Below are positions 12,308-24,563 of a DNA stretch of 64,000 nt, piece by piece (within the stretch, counting starts at the first letter, position 1; the number at the start of each line of letters is the position of its first letter). The stretch comes from Diaporthe sp. PMI_573. Its lineage: Eukaryota > Ascomycota > Sordariomycetes > Diaporthales > Diaporthaceae. The position numbers and the translations under genes are program-made. The notes below the pieces were generated by a model that saw only the letters and a program-made list of their open reading frames with translations, was not told where the DNA came from and searched no databases. The DNA lies in contig JAJTUP010000005.1 of the NCBI GenBank assembly GCA_021399435.1, positions 868,001 through 932,000 on the forward strand, given 5' to 3'.

Positions 12308-15300
12308 CAATGCATACGGTGGATGGACCGCCGCCGCGGCAACGTAGCGAGCAGGCGAGACGCTGCACACCCCGGGTGTCTGAGGAGTTTTCAGATGGCG
12401 GTGAGGTCGGTGTGCTGTTTTTCTTCTCTTATGTCGATGACGGCGACAATCCGTGAGGAGCACTGATTCTGATTGACGTTTACTTGTACGCTCGGTGTTT
12501 TGTGTGTGCTTTGAGTGGTGGTGTAATGCGCCTATCGCGGGTAATCCAGATTTGGGCGATGATCACACCGCCGGGGGGACGAAAATCAATGGAATAAGGG
12601 TTACAGCCTTGGGAAGCAAGATACGTTTATTCAGAGCATTAATACACATTTTGGTTTTATGGTACTGCCCCTTGCGCTCGCTTCTGGACAGGCCAGTGTG
12701 TTGTGTGAGCTTTGGAGTCAAGAGCAGCACATAGCTGGGTCCCAGAGATTACATTATCACACACCGCCCCATACTGTAACTCAAGTGATGCCATGTGCTT
12801 CTCGTTTCACAGGAAAGGAGCCTGTTGATTTGGCATTGTCACGATGTCGAGAGACTCCATCAACGTCCGGCCTGTCTGATCCGCAGATGAACGTGAATTG
12901 TTACTCGCGTGTTGGCCAGCAAGTGTGCGACTTTGAAAGGATGTATCTTAGTAAAAGTAAATATGGCTTTAGATAGGCAGAGCAGGGCCCAAGTAATTTG
13001 CACACAGATTTCACATGGTGATAGGTTTCGATTTTCGTTCCCAATACGGGGGATACTGCTCTTGTTATTATTGCGCATTGACTAATATTACGTCCTCTGG
13101 GTTGGTTTACTTGACCTGTTTCCTGGAAGGGCTAATAGACTGCCTATATCATGGCATGATAGGATCAATTCGCGCTACTGGTCCAGAAGGATGGCCACCC
13201 ATGTTGAGCCTGAGAGTGACCGTGGTCTAGAGACAGAGCATAATTAGGAGTGAGCCAGTCACCAGACTCGCCACTCATGTACGCCACCCGGTCTATCGAC
13301 GGAACATGGTCCGAGGCAGATGTGTTGGATGATGGTTTGTCGGCATCTTATGCCTATCTCAGACATTTAGACATCCAACCTTCTCCAAACTCACTATAAC
13401 AAAGATAGATATATCAGCCGTGAAAATGGTTCTTCATTTATATGTGTTAGGTCCGTCCGTCTCATTGCCCACTCGCACAATCAAGCCCACGCTTACCATT
13501 ATGAAACACTCATGCCCGTACTTTTTCCAAAGATTGGCCGTGCTAGATGTTGATGAGGGTCAGGCCAGCCATTCGAGAGAAATCCAGCCTTTCGTGGAAC
13601 ATTGCGGTACCTTTGTCAGGATGCTCGCAGGAGACGGCTTGCATGCAGCTCCGGGACCTGTTTTGTCACAGGTGAATTAGGCCAAATGGTTCACAGATAT
13701 ATGAGACCGTAATATGTCTCAGTAGTGCAGATAGGGGGACTTATGTACATGTATTTGCGTTTATTAGCCTGGTCGAGGATGGATTGGTTTTTTGGCGTTG
13801 TTTCCCGGAGCCCGGATGGCTACTCCTTGGGTGGAGAGCTCTATCGAGATACTCCGCTCCGCGAATCTAACACAGCCTATTGGAGCGGAATCTGGGAGAA
13901 CAAAGTCCTAACTGCATGAGTAACCTCATCTAGGCAGCCGATCGATGTTTAAAATGGGGGTGCGTGTGGGCTCTCTCTGAAGAGATCATGTGCCGCTCGA
14001 TGAGACCCGAGGTGGTGTATTGGGTGCGTCCTCGGGTACTCGGTCCATTCACTTTGCCTTTGCCGCAGTATCGTGTATATATGTACGTGAATCAATGAAA
14101 TGTCTGGTCAGGGCGTCTCCTGAACCTGGATTGGGTGGATGGGGGTTGAGGGCCGGGGAGGACAATGTCTTGCCAGTGCTCTGCTAGCCAGCGAGACCTG
14201 AAAAGCACCAGTTTATATGTTCGTTGGATCGGTATGTACTGAACATGCCATGACCCATACCTTCTCTCTCCAGCCTCAGATGTCTTGCGGTCTAAAGCAA
14301 AACAAAGTCCTAGACATTGTAGTCCACAGCTATGGATTAAGCAACAACAGTACAAGACTTTGCGGCCGGAGCGTACAATGTCCACGGGGACTGCGAGAAG
14401 GTCCTAGTTCCTCTTGAAGGGTGATTTTTATGTTTCATTTTCGGTACATATATCACAATGCGTGGCCGTAAATATTCGGCTAGTATTATTGTCTCGTTTG
14501 AAACCGTGGGCCTTGACCATGAGCACTTCCCAAGTCGGTATAAGGGGTTCTACTGCTCTGTGGTTGGTTCTGATAAGTTGATCCTCCGAGGTTGACAGGC
14601 CGAGATGGGGATGGCACTGGTGCCGTGGAGCGGTGTTCGTGGTGATTTATGTCAAGTTGTGCCTCCTTTCCTCCTTGACGGAGAATTCCGTTTCCCTGCT
14701 GCTACCCTACCCACAGGACTCCTTCTTCTATGGCATTTCTGTCTATACAAATGCGTAAATCTGACCAAGTCAAATGTTGGAGGAGACCGTGGGCTCCTCC
14801 CTCATAGCATGAATTCACCCGCTTGCAACTCCAGTGAGGTGGTGGACTCTTGCGCCAGGACAGTTGGCTAACCGACCAAGAGAAGGTGGCGGACGGGAGG
14901 CATATCTCACATACTCCGGCGCGCGCACACGAATAGAAAAAGAATATAATATAGCTACCCTCGTCCCTTGTGAACCGGGCTGCGTTCTCCGTCCAGGCAT
15001 CCAGGAATCCAGCTGTTCATCCGACTGGCCGAGCGTCTTTCGGCGGCGAGCGTAAAACCCTTCGGCCGCCTGACTCCAATTGTTCTTCCTACATCTCGGG
15101 GAGAAAGGCTTGCCCTGTGTGCCGCCCCTCCCCTCCCGGCCTTCACGTGCCCCTTAGGACGGCTTCTGATCGGGAGGATGGTGGCTGTGAATCACCGGAG
15201 GTCTGGTATTTCCTGTGTGTCGGTGGGCTAAGATAGAATAGCTCCTCCAGAGGCAGCCCTGTCCACACCAGACGGGCTTCTTCGTTCGTCTTCCTCCCCT

Positions 15301-16001
15301 ATCGGAGAATCGTACGGGGACAATGATGTTCAATAATTAGCCCACGTGTGGAAGCCGGTGCACGTAGAGATATGGCCACGGGCCTAGCGGCCCGCCATCC
15401 TCGCTGTATCGGTCTCCAGTTCCTGCACGGATAGGGTCAGGGGCGACACGGGCGCGGGTGCCCTTTGGAAAGAGGGACTGGACTTGTATGTCAAAGTAAG
15501 GTACAAGTAAACATGTCATCACTCGGCCCACATGAATCCTCTAAACATAGCAATCGAAGAGACGCGACCCTGGGAGTGGAGGACGAGAGGGAGAGGAGCT
15601 CAAAGGGGTGGAGTCTGGTGTAGATGGACACGCCAGCCGTATGATCTATTTGCTACCATATGCCGATGTACGAAAGATAAAGTAATCATAACCCGATGAA
15701 TAAATCCGTCCCCGCTGGGAAACGCCCTTGCTCAATGTTTGTTGTGGCGTGCCGTGCTGTGCTGCAGCGCTTACCCTGTCGCGCACGCCGTGAGAATGAT
15801 ATTCCTCCACTCGACTGATTCACTGCGTGCCCTGAGATAGTGATGTAAACCGACTTCAATATGCTTCTGATCTGCCCATCTTTCTTTTTTTTGAATCCGA
15901 ATCGGCCATGCTAGCGAGCAATGCAATGTTGCCTCCCATGGAACAGCCTGGGACCATAGCGGGAGTCCTGTTATTTCTTTCCCCTTTATTAAGTAAACCA
16001 T

Positions 16002-17881
16002 TCATTCATCGTCGGAGGACATCTCCTCGTCCTCGTCTTCTTCTTCTTCCTCCTCCTCATCCTCGTCCTCAGGCGTGGACTGCCGGCTAGCCTCGACAGC
16101 AACCTCCTCGCGGACGCTCATCTCGCCAGTACCAGGGTTGCGCTCGAGGACGAAGCACCGCTCGGCAAAGACGCCGCGCTCGTTCTGCCTGCGCCAGGGC
16201 TCGCTGAGGCGGCGGACCATGACCTTCTTCCAGCCACCGACGTTGATGGTGATGGATCGCCAGGGGACGACACCGGCCTTGTGGCGCACGAGGAAGTGCA
16301 GCGTGCGCATGGCTGCGTCGCGGTCGCGGTCGGCGCCAGGTTGCACGACCTCGAAGGGGTGCAGGATGGTCTGCACGTGCAGCGTCAGCGTGTGCAGGGA
16401 GGGGAAGGCGCAGGCGGCGCGCAGGAACTGCGGCGGGTCCGTGTGCACGATGTCCATGTCCAGCTCGAGCACCTGCACCTGCCGCATGTGCTGGGCGAGC
16501 ATCGCCAAGTCCTCGTGGTACATGGTCGGGCAGCGCCGGTCCTCCTCGCCGAAGCCCGTGTGGTCGCGCAGCCGCAGCGTCGTCAGCGTCCGCGCGTGCG
16601 ACAGCAGCGCGTCCACGGGGAAGTGGTAGGTGTGCACCGTGATCTGCAGCGTCGACAGGGAGCGGACGTACGACCTGACGAGCAGGTTGAGCCGCCGGGT
16701 CGCCTCGACGCGCAGGTCCGGCAGGTGCGCGCTGAAGTCCTCGCAGTGGAGGGTCTGCAGGTTGGCCAGCTCGTGGAAGCGGACCGAGTTGAGGAAGTTG
16801 AACACGGGCACCGAGATGAGCTCCAGGGACGTGATGCGCGAGAAGTCCCAGTGACGGGCCACCTCCTCGGCGCTGTGCCTCCAGTCGTAGGAGCGGAGGG
16901 TCAGCTCGCGCAGGGGCGGGAGCCGCTCGTGTGGCGCGAAGTCGAACTGCGTGCCCTGGCCCCGGTCTTCGAAGTGGAGGGTCTCCAGCTGCCGCGCGGA
17001 GAGGAGGAGGTGCTTGAGGGAGTTCAGCCGGGTGACGAGCGGCGGCGCCGGGTGCGCCATTTTCAGGGACACCAGGAGGTCAATGGGTATGGCGCGGAGG
17101 TAGGTGTTACGCATGTCGCCCTCGAAGTCTCGGAGTGGCAGCTCCTCGACGTAAAGCTTGGTGCGGTTGTAACGGGTCTGCTCCGCGTTGAGTATATCGG
17201 ATGGCAGCCAGAATCGGCCCGAGCGGACCTCTCTGTCTACATACCGCCATCTGATTCAATGGTCAGTACGCCCGAGGCCTTGGCCAGGATAGAGTTGCCG
17301 GTTGCTTGCGAGAGAGCACTTACCTCACGGATGAGAGTCTGCGTATCCTCTCCAGGATCCTTTTTATCCCGGCGGGATCCAAGTCGCTTCTGGCAACAAC
17401 GTGGTTCGTGTGAGCACTGATATGCTCGAGAGCTTGAGGGAAGTGTTGCCCTGCATCCTGGGCTACTATCCGCTCCGTCAAGACCAACGTCTTGTAGGCG
17501 ATAGGTATGGCTATCTGGTTGAACCGTTGGCAAAGAAGCCGAGCGGTCGAGACATATTGGGTATCGATATCCCGAAGCTGCCAGATCCAAGTCAGCACAG
17601 TACCCAGGGGATAGGCCGTCATCACGAAGGAATCACAGAGAAGCCAGGGGGCGTGCCAGGAGGGATTGTTCACGGACCTGTTCGAATATCAGGGCCAGGA
17701 GCTCGGTACTGAGGTCGTTCAGAGACCACCTAGGCTGATGTTGATGCTGCTGCTGTTGTTGCTGCGAGTAGTAACATGGCTGGCATGCGCCCTGGGCATA
17801 TGAGGCCATTCGCTTCCTCCGCTGGCGAGCACATTCAGCCAGGTCTCTGGGGAAGGATAGGAGTGTAGAAGGCATGGACAT
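16002..17881 (-). CDS. F-box protein with LRR-like C-terminal region
   Basis: Probable substrate receptor of an SCF ubiquitin ligase, 568 residues. The model is complement(join(16002..17250, 17324..17577, 17678..17881)). Joining at the GT-AG sites gives a continuous F-box-like stretch (WSLNDLSTELLALIFEQLRD, then STARLLCQRFNQIAIP, about residues 48-90). The long third exon has many leucine-spaced segments (for example LETLHF, LRELTL, LQTLHC, LTTLRL, LHTLTL) typical of degenerate leucine-rich repeats in fungal F-box proteins. The N-terminus carries a short Gln/His run. The C-terminus is a highly acidic tail ending DEDEEMSSDDE. A second ATG two codons downstream (17875) is an alternative start. 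The donor of the first intron (GTCCGT) is not consensus, so that junction is the weakest point. The substrate is unknown. Confidence 0.8.
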
Positions 17882-19494
17882 GAGGTAGAGGGCCTCGTGG
17901 AGAAGATCTCACACGAAGCAGGAGGGACGGGAAATTTTAATACTAGAAGATATTTCCATGGGATCCAACAATTGATACGGACAGGGGTGGGTGACCCAGG
18001 TGAAGAAGATGGGTGGATATGTGGGTATTCCAATGGGTAGCAGCAGGATGGATGGGCTGCAGGGGGATAGGTCAGATCTTGGCCCGGGTTGGGTGTTGAG
18101 GGTCTAGGTGGAAAAAGGAGGCTATCCTCCTTTTGGAGAAAGTAACGAAGATGGGGCGATTGGGAAATGTAGGCGGAGGTGACATCAAGGACCGGTGATG
18201 GTCGATGTAAACGAACCACCGGTTGCGGTAGAGAGCTGCAGTGCTAATCTGCGAGTAGCGTGACACGGCCGCAATGCAAGCGAGGAAGACGACCGAGGGG
18301 GGCGGGCACAACGAGGGCCGGGTTGACGATCTCACGAAGCTGGGGCCCTCTGATGGGTCCTCGCACTGGGCTGCCTTGTTGTGTGCGCCTGGCGGAGACG
18401 AGACGCCGGTAGGATTGCTGGCTCGGCTTTGCAGGCTAAGATCGACGCACCATGTCCTCGTGTACTGTGCGTGCCTCGTACCTCGACCTGGGGACTGGGA
18501 CCCAGCCCGGGTAAAGTACAAGACTGAGACGAGCCGAAGGAGAGACAGCAGCCAGGGCTGTGTGATTTTGCCGTGCCGGTGTATATGCGGGCGTTGACGC
18601 AAGCGAGGTGGCTTCCACCCAAAGGTGCATGCGGCGGAGGATGGGGTCGTCAAAAGAACGAGCGAGCGAGTGAGTGGATGGTGGACCAGAGGGAGGCGAG
18701 ACAAGAGCACGGAGTAAGAGGCGGTAAGGCTATAAAGAGCCTGGATGCTACACTAGACTGGCAGCCCGTCTTGGAATGGAGAAACGTGGCACGCGCGGAT
18801 TCTGTATGTGGACCAGACGAGGCTCGCGGCAAATAGGAAAAGAAAGCTAGAAGCGAAGGTCTGGAAGCTAGAACATTGACATTCGGCGGAAAGAGAAGCG
18901 ATTCGTAGAAGAGGAAGGAGGAGCGGTTGTTTGAGAAGACGGCGGAAGCGCCAGCTCCAGCTCATGCTCAAGAGGGCCATGCTGTTCAGGTTTCGATGCC
19001 CAGTCCATCCCGTTCCAGTCCAGTCCTGTTTACCTGGCTGTTTGCCTGCCCGCCCGAGTCCAGTCGAGCCCAGTCAAGTGGCAGGGTTGGACAGGCTGTT
19101 CGTGGCCGGGAACAGCATGGCAGGACCAGGGAAAAGATGGGATGATGTGAAGCAGCGCGCACACGAGAAACGCCGCCAAAGCAGCCGTGGGCCCGTGACG
19201 AGGAGGCACGGGGCGGATGGTCTGGTGCGGATAACGACCCAATCGCGGAGCAGGACAGGATGTTGGACAGCACACGGCATCAGACGGACCAGCCAATGCT
19301 TGTTCCGCGACGGGCAGTCGAGTTAGACCCAAAGAGAAGCTTATACGTCGTCCGATGGTTATGGTCGAGACGAGAGGGATTGTGCGGGCGTGCTTTGCTT
19401 TGCTTTGCTGCAGCCCGCGGCCGCCTGCATGCTCGCTTACATGCTTGCATGCTTGTTTGGCCGTCTGGGGAATACTCTGAATATGCAGCTCTGC

Positions 19495-19531
19495 CATGAC
19501 ATGGCATGGCATGCCATTACGCCATGTCATG
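19495..19531. repeat. Nested inverted repeat
   Basis: Two perfect 11-bp arms, CATGACATGGC and GCCATGTCATG, flank a 15-nt spacer. The spacer itself contains the 12-bp palindrome ATGGCATGCCAT. It lies in non-coding DNA and could extrude as a hairpin or cruciform or bind a dimeric protein. Confidence 0.8.
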
Positions 19532-21930
19532 TCTCGACTCGACAGTCTCTGGTGATTGATTGGCCTTGCCCCTGTGCCCGGCGTAGCAGTAAGGAGTATT
19601 TTCATCCCATTCGTAACGACTCGTCCAGTCCCGGGCGGGCGATCTGCATTTTGATTGATTGCTGCAGTGCCCGTTGGGCTGATGCCTTGTGTGGTGTTGT
19701 GCTCAGCACGCCGTTTCGTGTCGTGTCATGTGTCATGTAATTTCGCGGCACGGCTGGCTGTCACTCTCGCTCTCCACCTTCCACTGCATGTCGGTGCGTG
19801 AACATGTACTGTTGGCAGCATGTGTCCACTGGCTGGTGGCTGCCGATGGCGGGCTGATGGCCTGATGGCTAATGGTGATGGGCGGCGCGGGAGAGTGGGA
19901 AGGTTTCTCAAGGCGTCGAACGAGCGTTGCCAAAGTGGACGTTTCGCAAGGTCCGCCCAAAGAAGCAAGAGGCGTTTTTGGCTCCCGCCCCACCGTCGTG
20001 CAGCCGGGGCCCGCCCCACAGTGGGAGCTTGGCCGTTTTGGGCGCCTGATACCACCTCGCCCAGGTGGCCACGCCGCAAGAGGCGACGCTGGCACATGCG
20101 TTTCCGCTGCAGTGGTAACGCGTGCCCAATCAGGGGTCCTTTGTGCATTGGCTCTGGAATTCTGTGGGGGCTGGCCGTCCCTGTCCTGCAGATTGCCGTG
20201 TGGATCCGAACGAAACGCAGCAAGCAAGTACTCTTTGTACCTACCCACATTGCAGAGTACCAAAAGTACATGGTGCCTGCAACAGCGATACTGCATGCAG
20301 TGCACCACACCCACCTTGGAAGCTCAACGGCATCCTGACGTACCGCGCAGTCCTTCTGCTGTATGTATGTATGTATGCCAGCTGGCCCTTCCTCGCCATC
20401 TTCGCCGTATTTGAACAAAGACCGTGGCATCCTGCAGACCATCGATATGCGGTCTCTACTCATTTCGAGGCCACATGCAGCACATTCCACAGCATCCTGA
20501 AGCTGAATCAAGCCAAAGTATTGCTTGGCCACATGAGACCATGGCTGCTTTATTGCAGACCGACAGACCGACCGACACGTAAATCATTCTCAAGACCAAT
20601 AACTCGGCCACCTGCTCAATAGAAACATGCGGTCCGGGACCGGGGCACATATGCAACTTCTGATATATGACAACCAAACTTTTGTCCCGCCTTCCTATCT
20701 GCCAGGCCAGCTTGCGTGACTACCAGACGATAGGGACTTTTAAGGAACCTTTAAGATGCAGTCAGTCAACGTGTGTCATGTCAACGACTCCACCGCGGGA
20801 ATGAGCAAAGTAATGGTGCCACGGTGTGCTGCACGCACGGCATCTCTCTGATCCGAGAAACCTGTCAAACCTCTGCATACCCCCCCCTGCATATTTTGAA
20901 CAACAACAGACTAGCATGCTCCTGTTCCCCGGCATGCCAGTATCCACATGCACGCAGCCATCACTAATGGCTACTATTTCTTACCAAGCCATCCTACATT
21001 CCTGCGTTTGTACGGATACAGACACGAAGAGGCTGAACAAGACATGCTTATCCGCTGCTGGCTGGCCAAGGCCATAACAGGGACAAGGACGAGCCGGGTC
21101 GCCGTCTACCGCGGTACTGGCCAATCGTGCCGCGCCATCATGCACGCCATCGTCGGAGTGGGCTCGCGCCATCAACAACAGGCCGTGCAGACCACGGAAG
21201 CTGGGAAGTCAAAACCACGACCAGGCGGGTAATTATGATAATAAAAGCATCGGGTATACCGTAGCAGCCAGATATAGTGGTACGATGTTTCCGTCCCAAA
21301 CGAGGGCCCGCCGCCGGCGGGCATCAACTACCAACTCTGACCCCACCCACTTGGCCACCTTTTCTTGGAAACCCAGACATGTCACCGAGGAAGCCCCAAA
21401 ATATCAGATGATGTCTTGGCCGGTAGACACACACCACAGACATTGCAGGCACTCCTTCTGTTTCTGCTTTTTACTCTGCCCCTGCGTTTATTGTTACTAT
21501 GGCAGACGTGTGGGACATCATGACTTTTTCCGAATCGCCAGCACAACCGCCAGGCAGCGTGCAGCCTCGGCGTCCATCCAACCAGCTTAGCCCGTTGAGC
21601 CTTCCTTCGGGGGCCAACTCGTATAGGCAATGTCCAGTGTGTGCATATGCGTGTACCAAAGCAGGGGGTGCAGGGGGAGGGCCCAGATTCCCCAGGTTGT
21701 GAACCGGGCCAGTCTGCAACCTTGCTTCTTCGCGACATGCAGCAGGATTATGCAAGTATCCGTCGGCTCTGGCCAGCCGGAGAGAGGGCCAAGGTACAAC
21801 GGCCCTGGGTTGCTGGCCTTGCGTCTCAGAGACCACCAGCTTCGTCTCGTCTGTAATACAGTAGCAGATCACTCTATATCAAACTGCCAGACTGCCGCGA
21901 TATTAATTGCTTGCATCTGGGGGCGACGGG

Positions 21931-21950
21931 GAATAGAATAGAATAGAATA
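21931..21950. repeat. GAATA pentanucleotide repeat
   Basis: Four tandem GAATA units in non-coding DNA. Confidence 0.85.
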
Positions 21951-24541
21951 AGTGGGTGGGTGACATCTCGGGCGTTGATCACCTGGGACGACACACGGCA
22001 AGCGCGCACACACACACTACACGGGACGAAGGTGTCCTCAACATGGCTGATGGTCCACTGCGGTGGGAAAGTGCTGCTGAAGATTGCACGGGATACATCA
22101 CGTTCCTGTTCGACATGTGAAAGGGGTGGAAACCGCCATCTCACTCACACTCAGACAAAAGCCATGATGATCACGGTTTCGCAGATGTTGCCGCAAGCTC
22201 TTCCAAGAACAGCCAGCACGCCAGCCAGCACGCCAGCCATCCAAACAGACTCGCCCCGGCAGGGTTCCCGGGCTGCAGGGCTGCAGGGTTGGGCACAGAC
22301 ATGAGACGGTTTTTTTTTGTTAGTTTTTTGTTTCCTCTTCCTTCTTCCGGCCCTTTGCATATGTGCGTCCCTGTTCGAGCTCGGTGTGTCGATCGACAAC
22401 CCGTTTAACACTAAATCCTCCAGATGTCGCTGGCCGGTCCAGTCGCAACCCTTTCTTCCGGTCGCTTTCTTCCCAGGGCAACGCACAACCAACACCGACA
22501 TGCGCCCGCATAAATCTCGTGCGCGGATGATGTGTCGACGCAGCAAGCGTCCTGTGCCCCCCTCCGGAATGACTTTGTCCAGGAGGCGTGGGGACGTATT
22601 ACCATTGTTGCCGTCCCTGCCCTCGGCTACGTACGTACATGTACTCACAGTAGTACAGTTCACAAGAATATCCCTCGGGTTTCGCTCTTGGACCGTGAGC
22701 CTCCCGAGCCGATGTGCAGGAACCCCACAGAACGAACGAAAGAACGAACGGACGGAAGAAGGAGTGGAACGCTGCGCGAGGTGGAGTCGCAAGGGCCGAT
22801 CGGGTGGAGCCCTGGATCGAGGTTGCACTCGCACACCCGCGGGATGGTACGAGTATAATTGATTAATTGACTCTGGGGTCCAGCAAGCCTTGGCCTGGCC
22901 TTTGGAGCACCCCAGCAGAGGCCCAACACATATTACGGTAGTAATGAGCCTACATCGGCTACACGACATACCCTGAAGGGCCAAGAGGGATGGTCCTCGC
23001 CCTCGCTTCCTAGGTCGGGAGGAGCGGAACCTTCTTGACTCGCATTCGGTTACACACGAATTTGCGGAGCAAGGTATTTCGTGCACGTCGTGGTGTTTCG
23101 TGTATGCCCAGGTGCCCACATATGTATACAACTGGCTCGCGGAGAGAGCCCTGCAGCGCATCATTTTACACAGTAATCAGAACAAACCGGAAATTATCGA
23201 CCATACTCACGTGGAATAAGCTCATCAAGATGCACAGGACATATCCGCTCCTGGGGAGAATCAAACTCAACTTTCCGGCCCTTCCGCCCAACCCCCCCCC
23301 CGGCCGGAACCATGTTTAGAGTTTTGGCCACTTCTCACTCTGCCCTGTTTTCACCCTACGTCTCATGTTCTGTCGGATCTAAGGGGGATGGGGCAGGATG
23401 CCCGTATACAAGTCATTTACTTACACACTTCCGAGCTTCCAAGCTGCGGGGATGGAAGAGCGAAAGTGGTAAGATGCGATGGATCGATCGAGACGCGCTG
23501 GCTCAAGTGCTCTCATCCTTCGTCCCATCTCCCGCCTTTCCTGGTATCCCTAGCTCAGTCTGTGGATTATATTTATTCCAGCCTTGTGTGTTTGTTGTAA
23601 TCGACGGACAAAGTGGCTGAAACTCCCGTCTTGTGGGCACGCACGCGCCACCAACACCAACCGGTCTACATACGGCCAAGTCTCCCTTAGGGCCCGGGGA
23701 CCAAACCCGGGGCTGACGCCACGCTGCGGAGTCCTTTGTTGTCTGTCACACGCATATGTACTCCTTATACTCCTTATCAACAGGGCCACACGGACCAAGA
23801 CACGAACTTGTCGACGCCGATGTGATTCGATCGACCCCGCCTCGCGGCTGAGGGAGGGACGAATAGATGTTTAGTGAGCGAGGGCCCCGGCTGACCCGCA
23901 CCGCCAACAACGGGCTTACTTGATTTGGATGTAGCTTGCGATGAAGTGTGTGTGGAAGTACGGAGCCTCGTGGGTGGAGCTCAGCGGCGGGGGAGGACAA
24001 CAGAAATGGCCTCCGATATGTCAAGTCCGTGTGAGCTGAAGGGCGAGGTCTACACCATCAAAAGAGATACACCACATCATGTATTTTTCCTCGTGGCAAG
24101 CAGGAGGTAGGGAGGGTTGGTGCTCACCGCCTCAGTCTTTTCCTGTCCCCGCCCGCCCTCACCAACAGCATGTCCGATACGGGGCGATCTGTGACGACGG
24201 CATCGGGCGCACATGATTGGGAGACGGGGGATTTATCCCCCTCCCCACCACCAGGTAAGAACACGTCTTCCGGGGAAGGGAAAAAACCAACGGCAGCCGC
24301 AACGACACGCGAGTGCGAAGGGATTCCATGCCCGGTCCACCATGTGGATGTCTGGAGTGAAAGAAATAGTGTGTCCCAGACTCCCAGCCACTCTCTCTGT
24401 TGGGAGGCCATCCAACTGCCCCCGATAAACGAGCCCCATGTATCTTGTCCAAGTTATCGGGGGACTCTGAGGCAAGCCACCAACGACAATCCGTCCCAAA
24501 GCTGGGATAGGGGTGAAGTGAAGTGGAAGTGAACAAGAAAT

Positions 24542-24563
24542 GCCCGCCCGCCCGCCCGCCCGC
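24542..24563. repeat. GCCC tetranucleotide repeat
   Basis: About five tandem GCCC units in non-coding DNA. Confidence 0.85.

Larger units (their letters stand above)
3649..16001. other. 12.3-kb gene-poor region
   Basis: No gene can be supported on either strand. Open frames of up to about 200 codons exist, but none shows a recognisable domain or joins at plausible splice sites into family-like sequence. The first 2.5 kb holds T-rich and A-rich runs that fit a 3' UTR and flanking DNA of the regulator. The stretch around 7.5-11.3 kb has fewer simple repeats, and 12.5-14.6 kb looks somewhat richer in A+T. Simple repeats occur at 6088-6119, 6836-6868 and 12285-12307. It may hold long non-coding RNA, strongly decayed genes or mobile-element remnants; I cannot tell these apart by eye. 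Confidence 0.5.

Noticed and set aside
16281..17420. 379-codon plus-strand open frame
   Set aside because: It is the antisense shadow of the F-box protein gene; its Val/Arg/Glu-rich sequence has no domain and the minus-strand model explains the region.
19726..20532. 268-codon minus-strand open frame
   Set aside because: No domain, signal peptide or splice support, and random-looking composition. A frame of this length can arise by chance in a window of this size.
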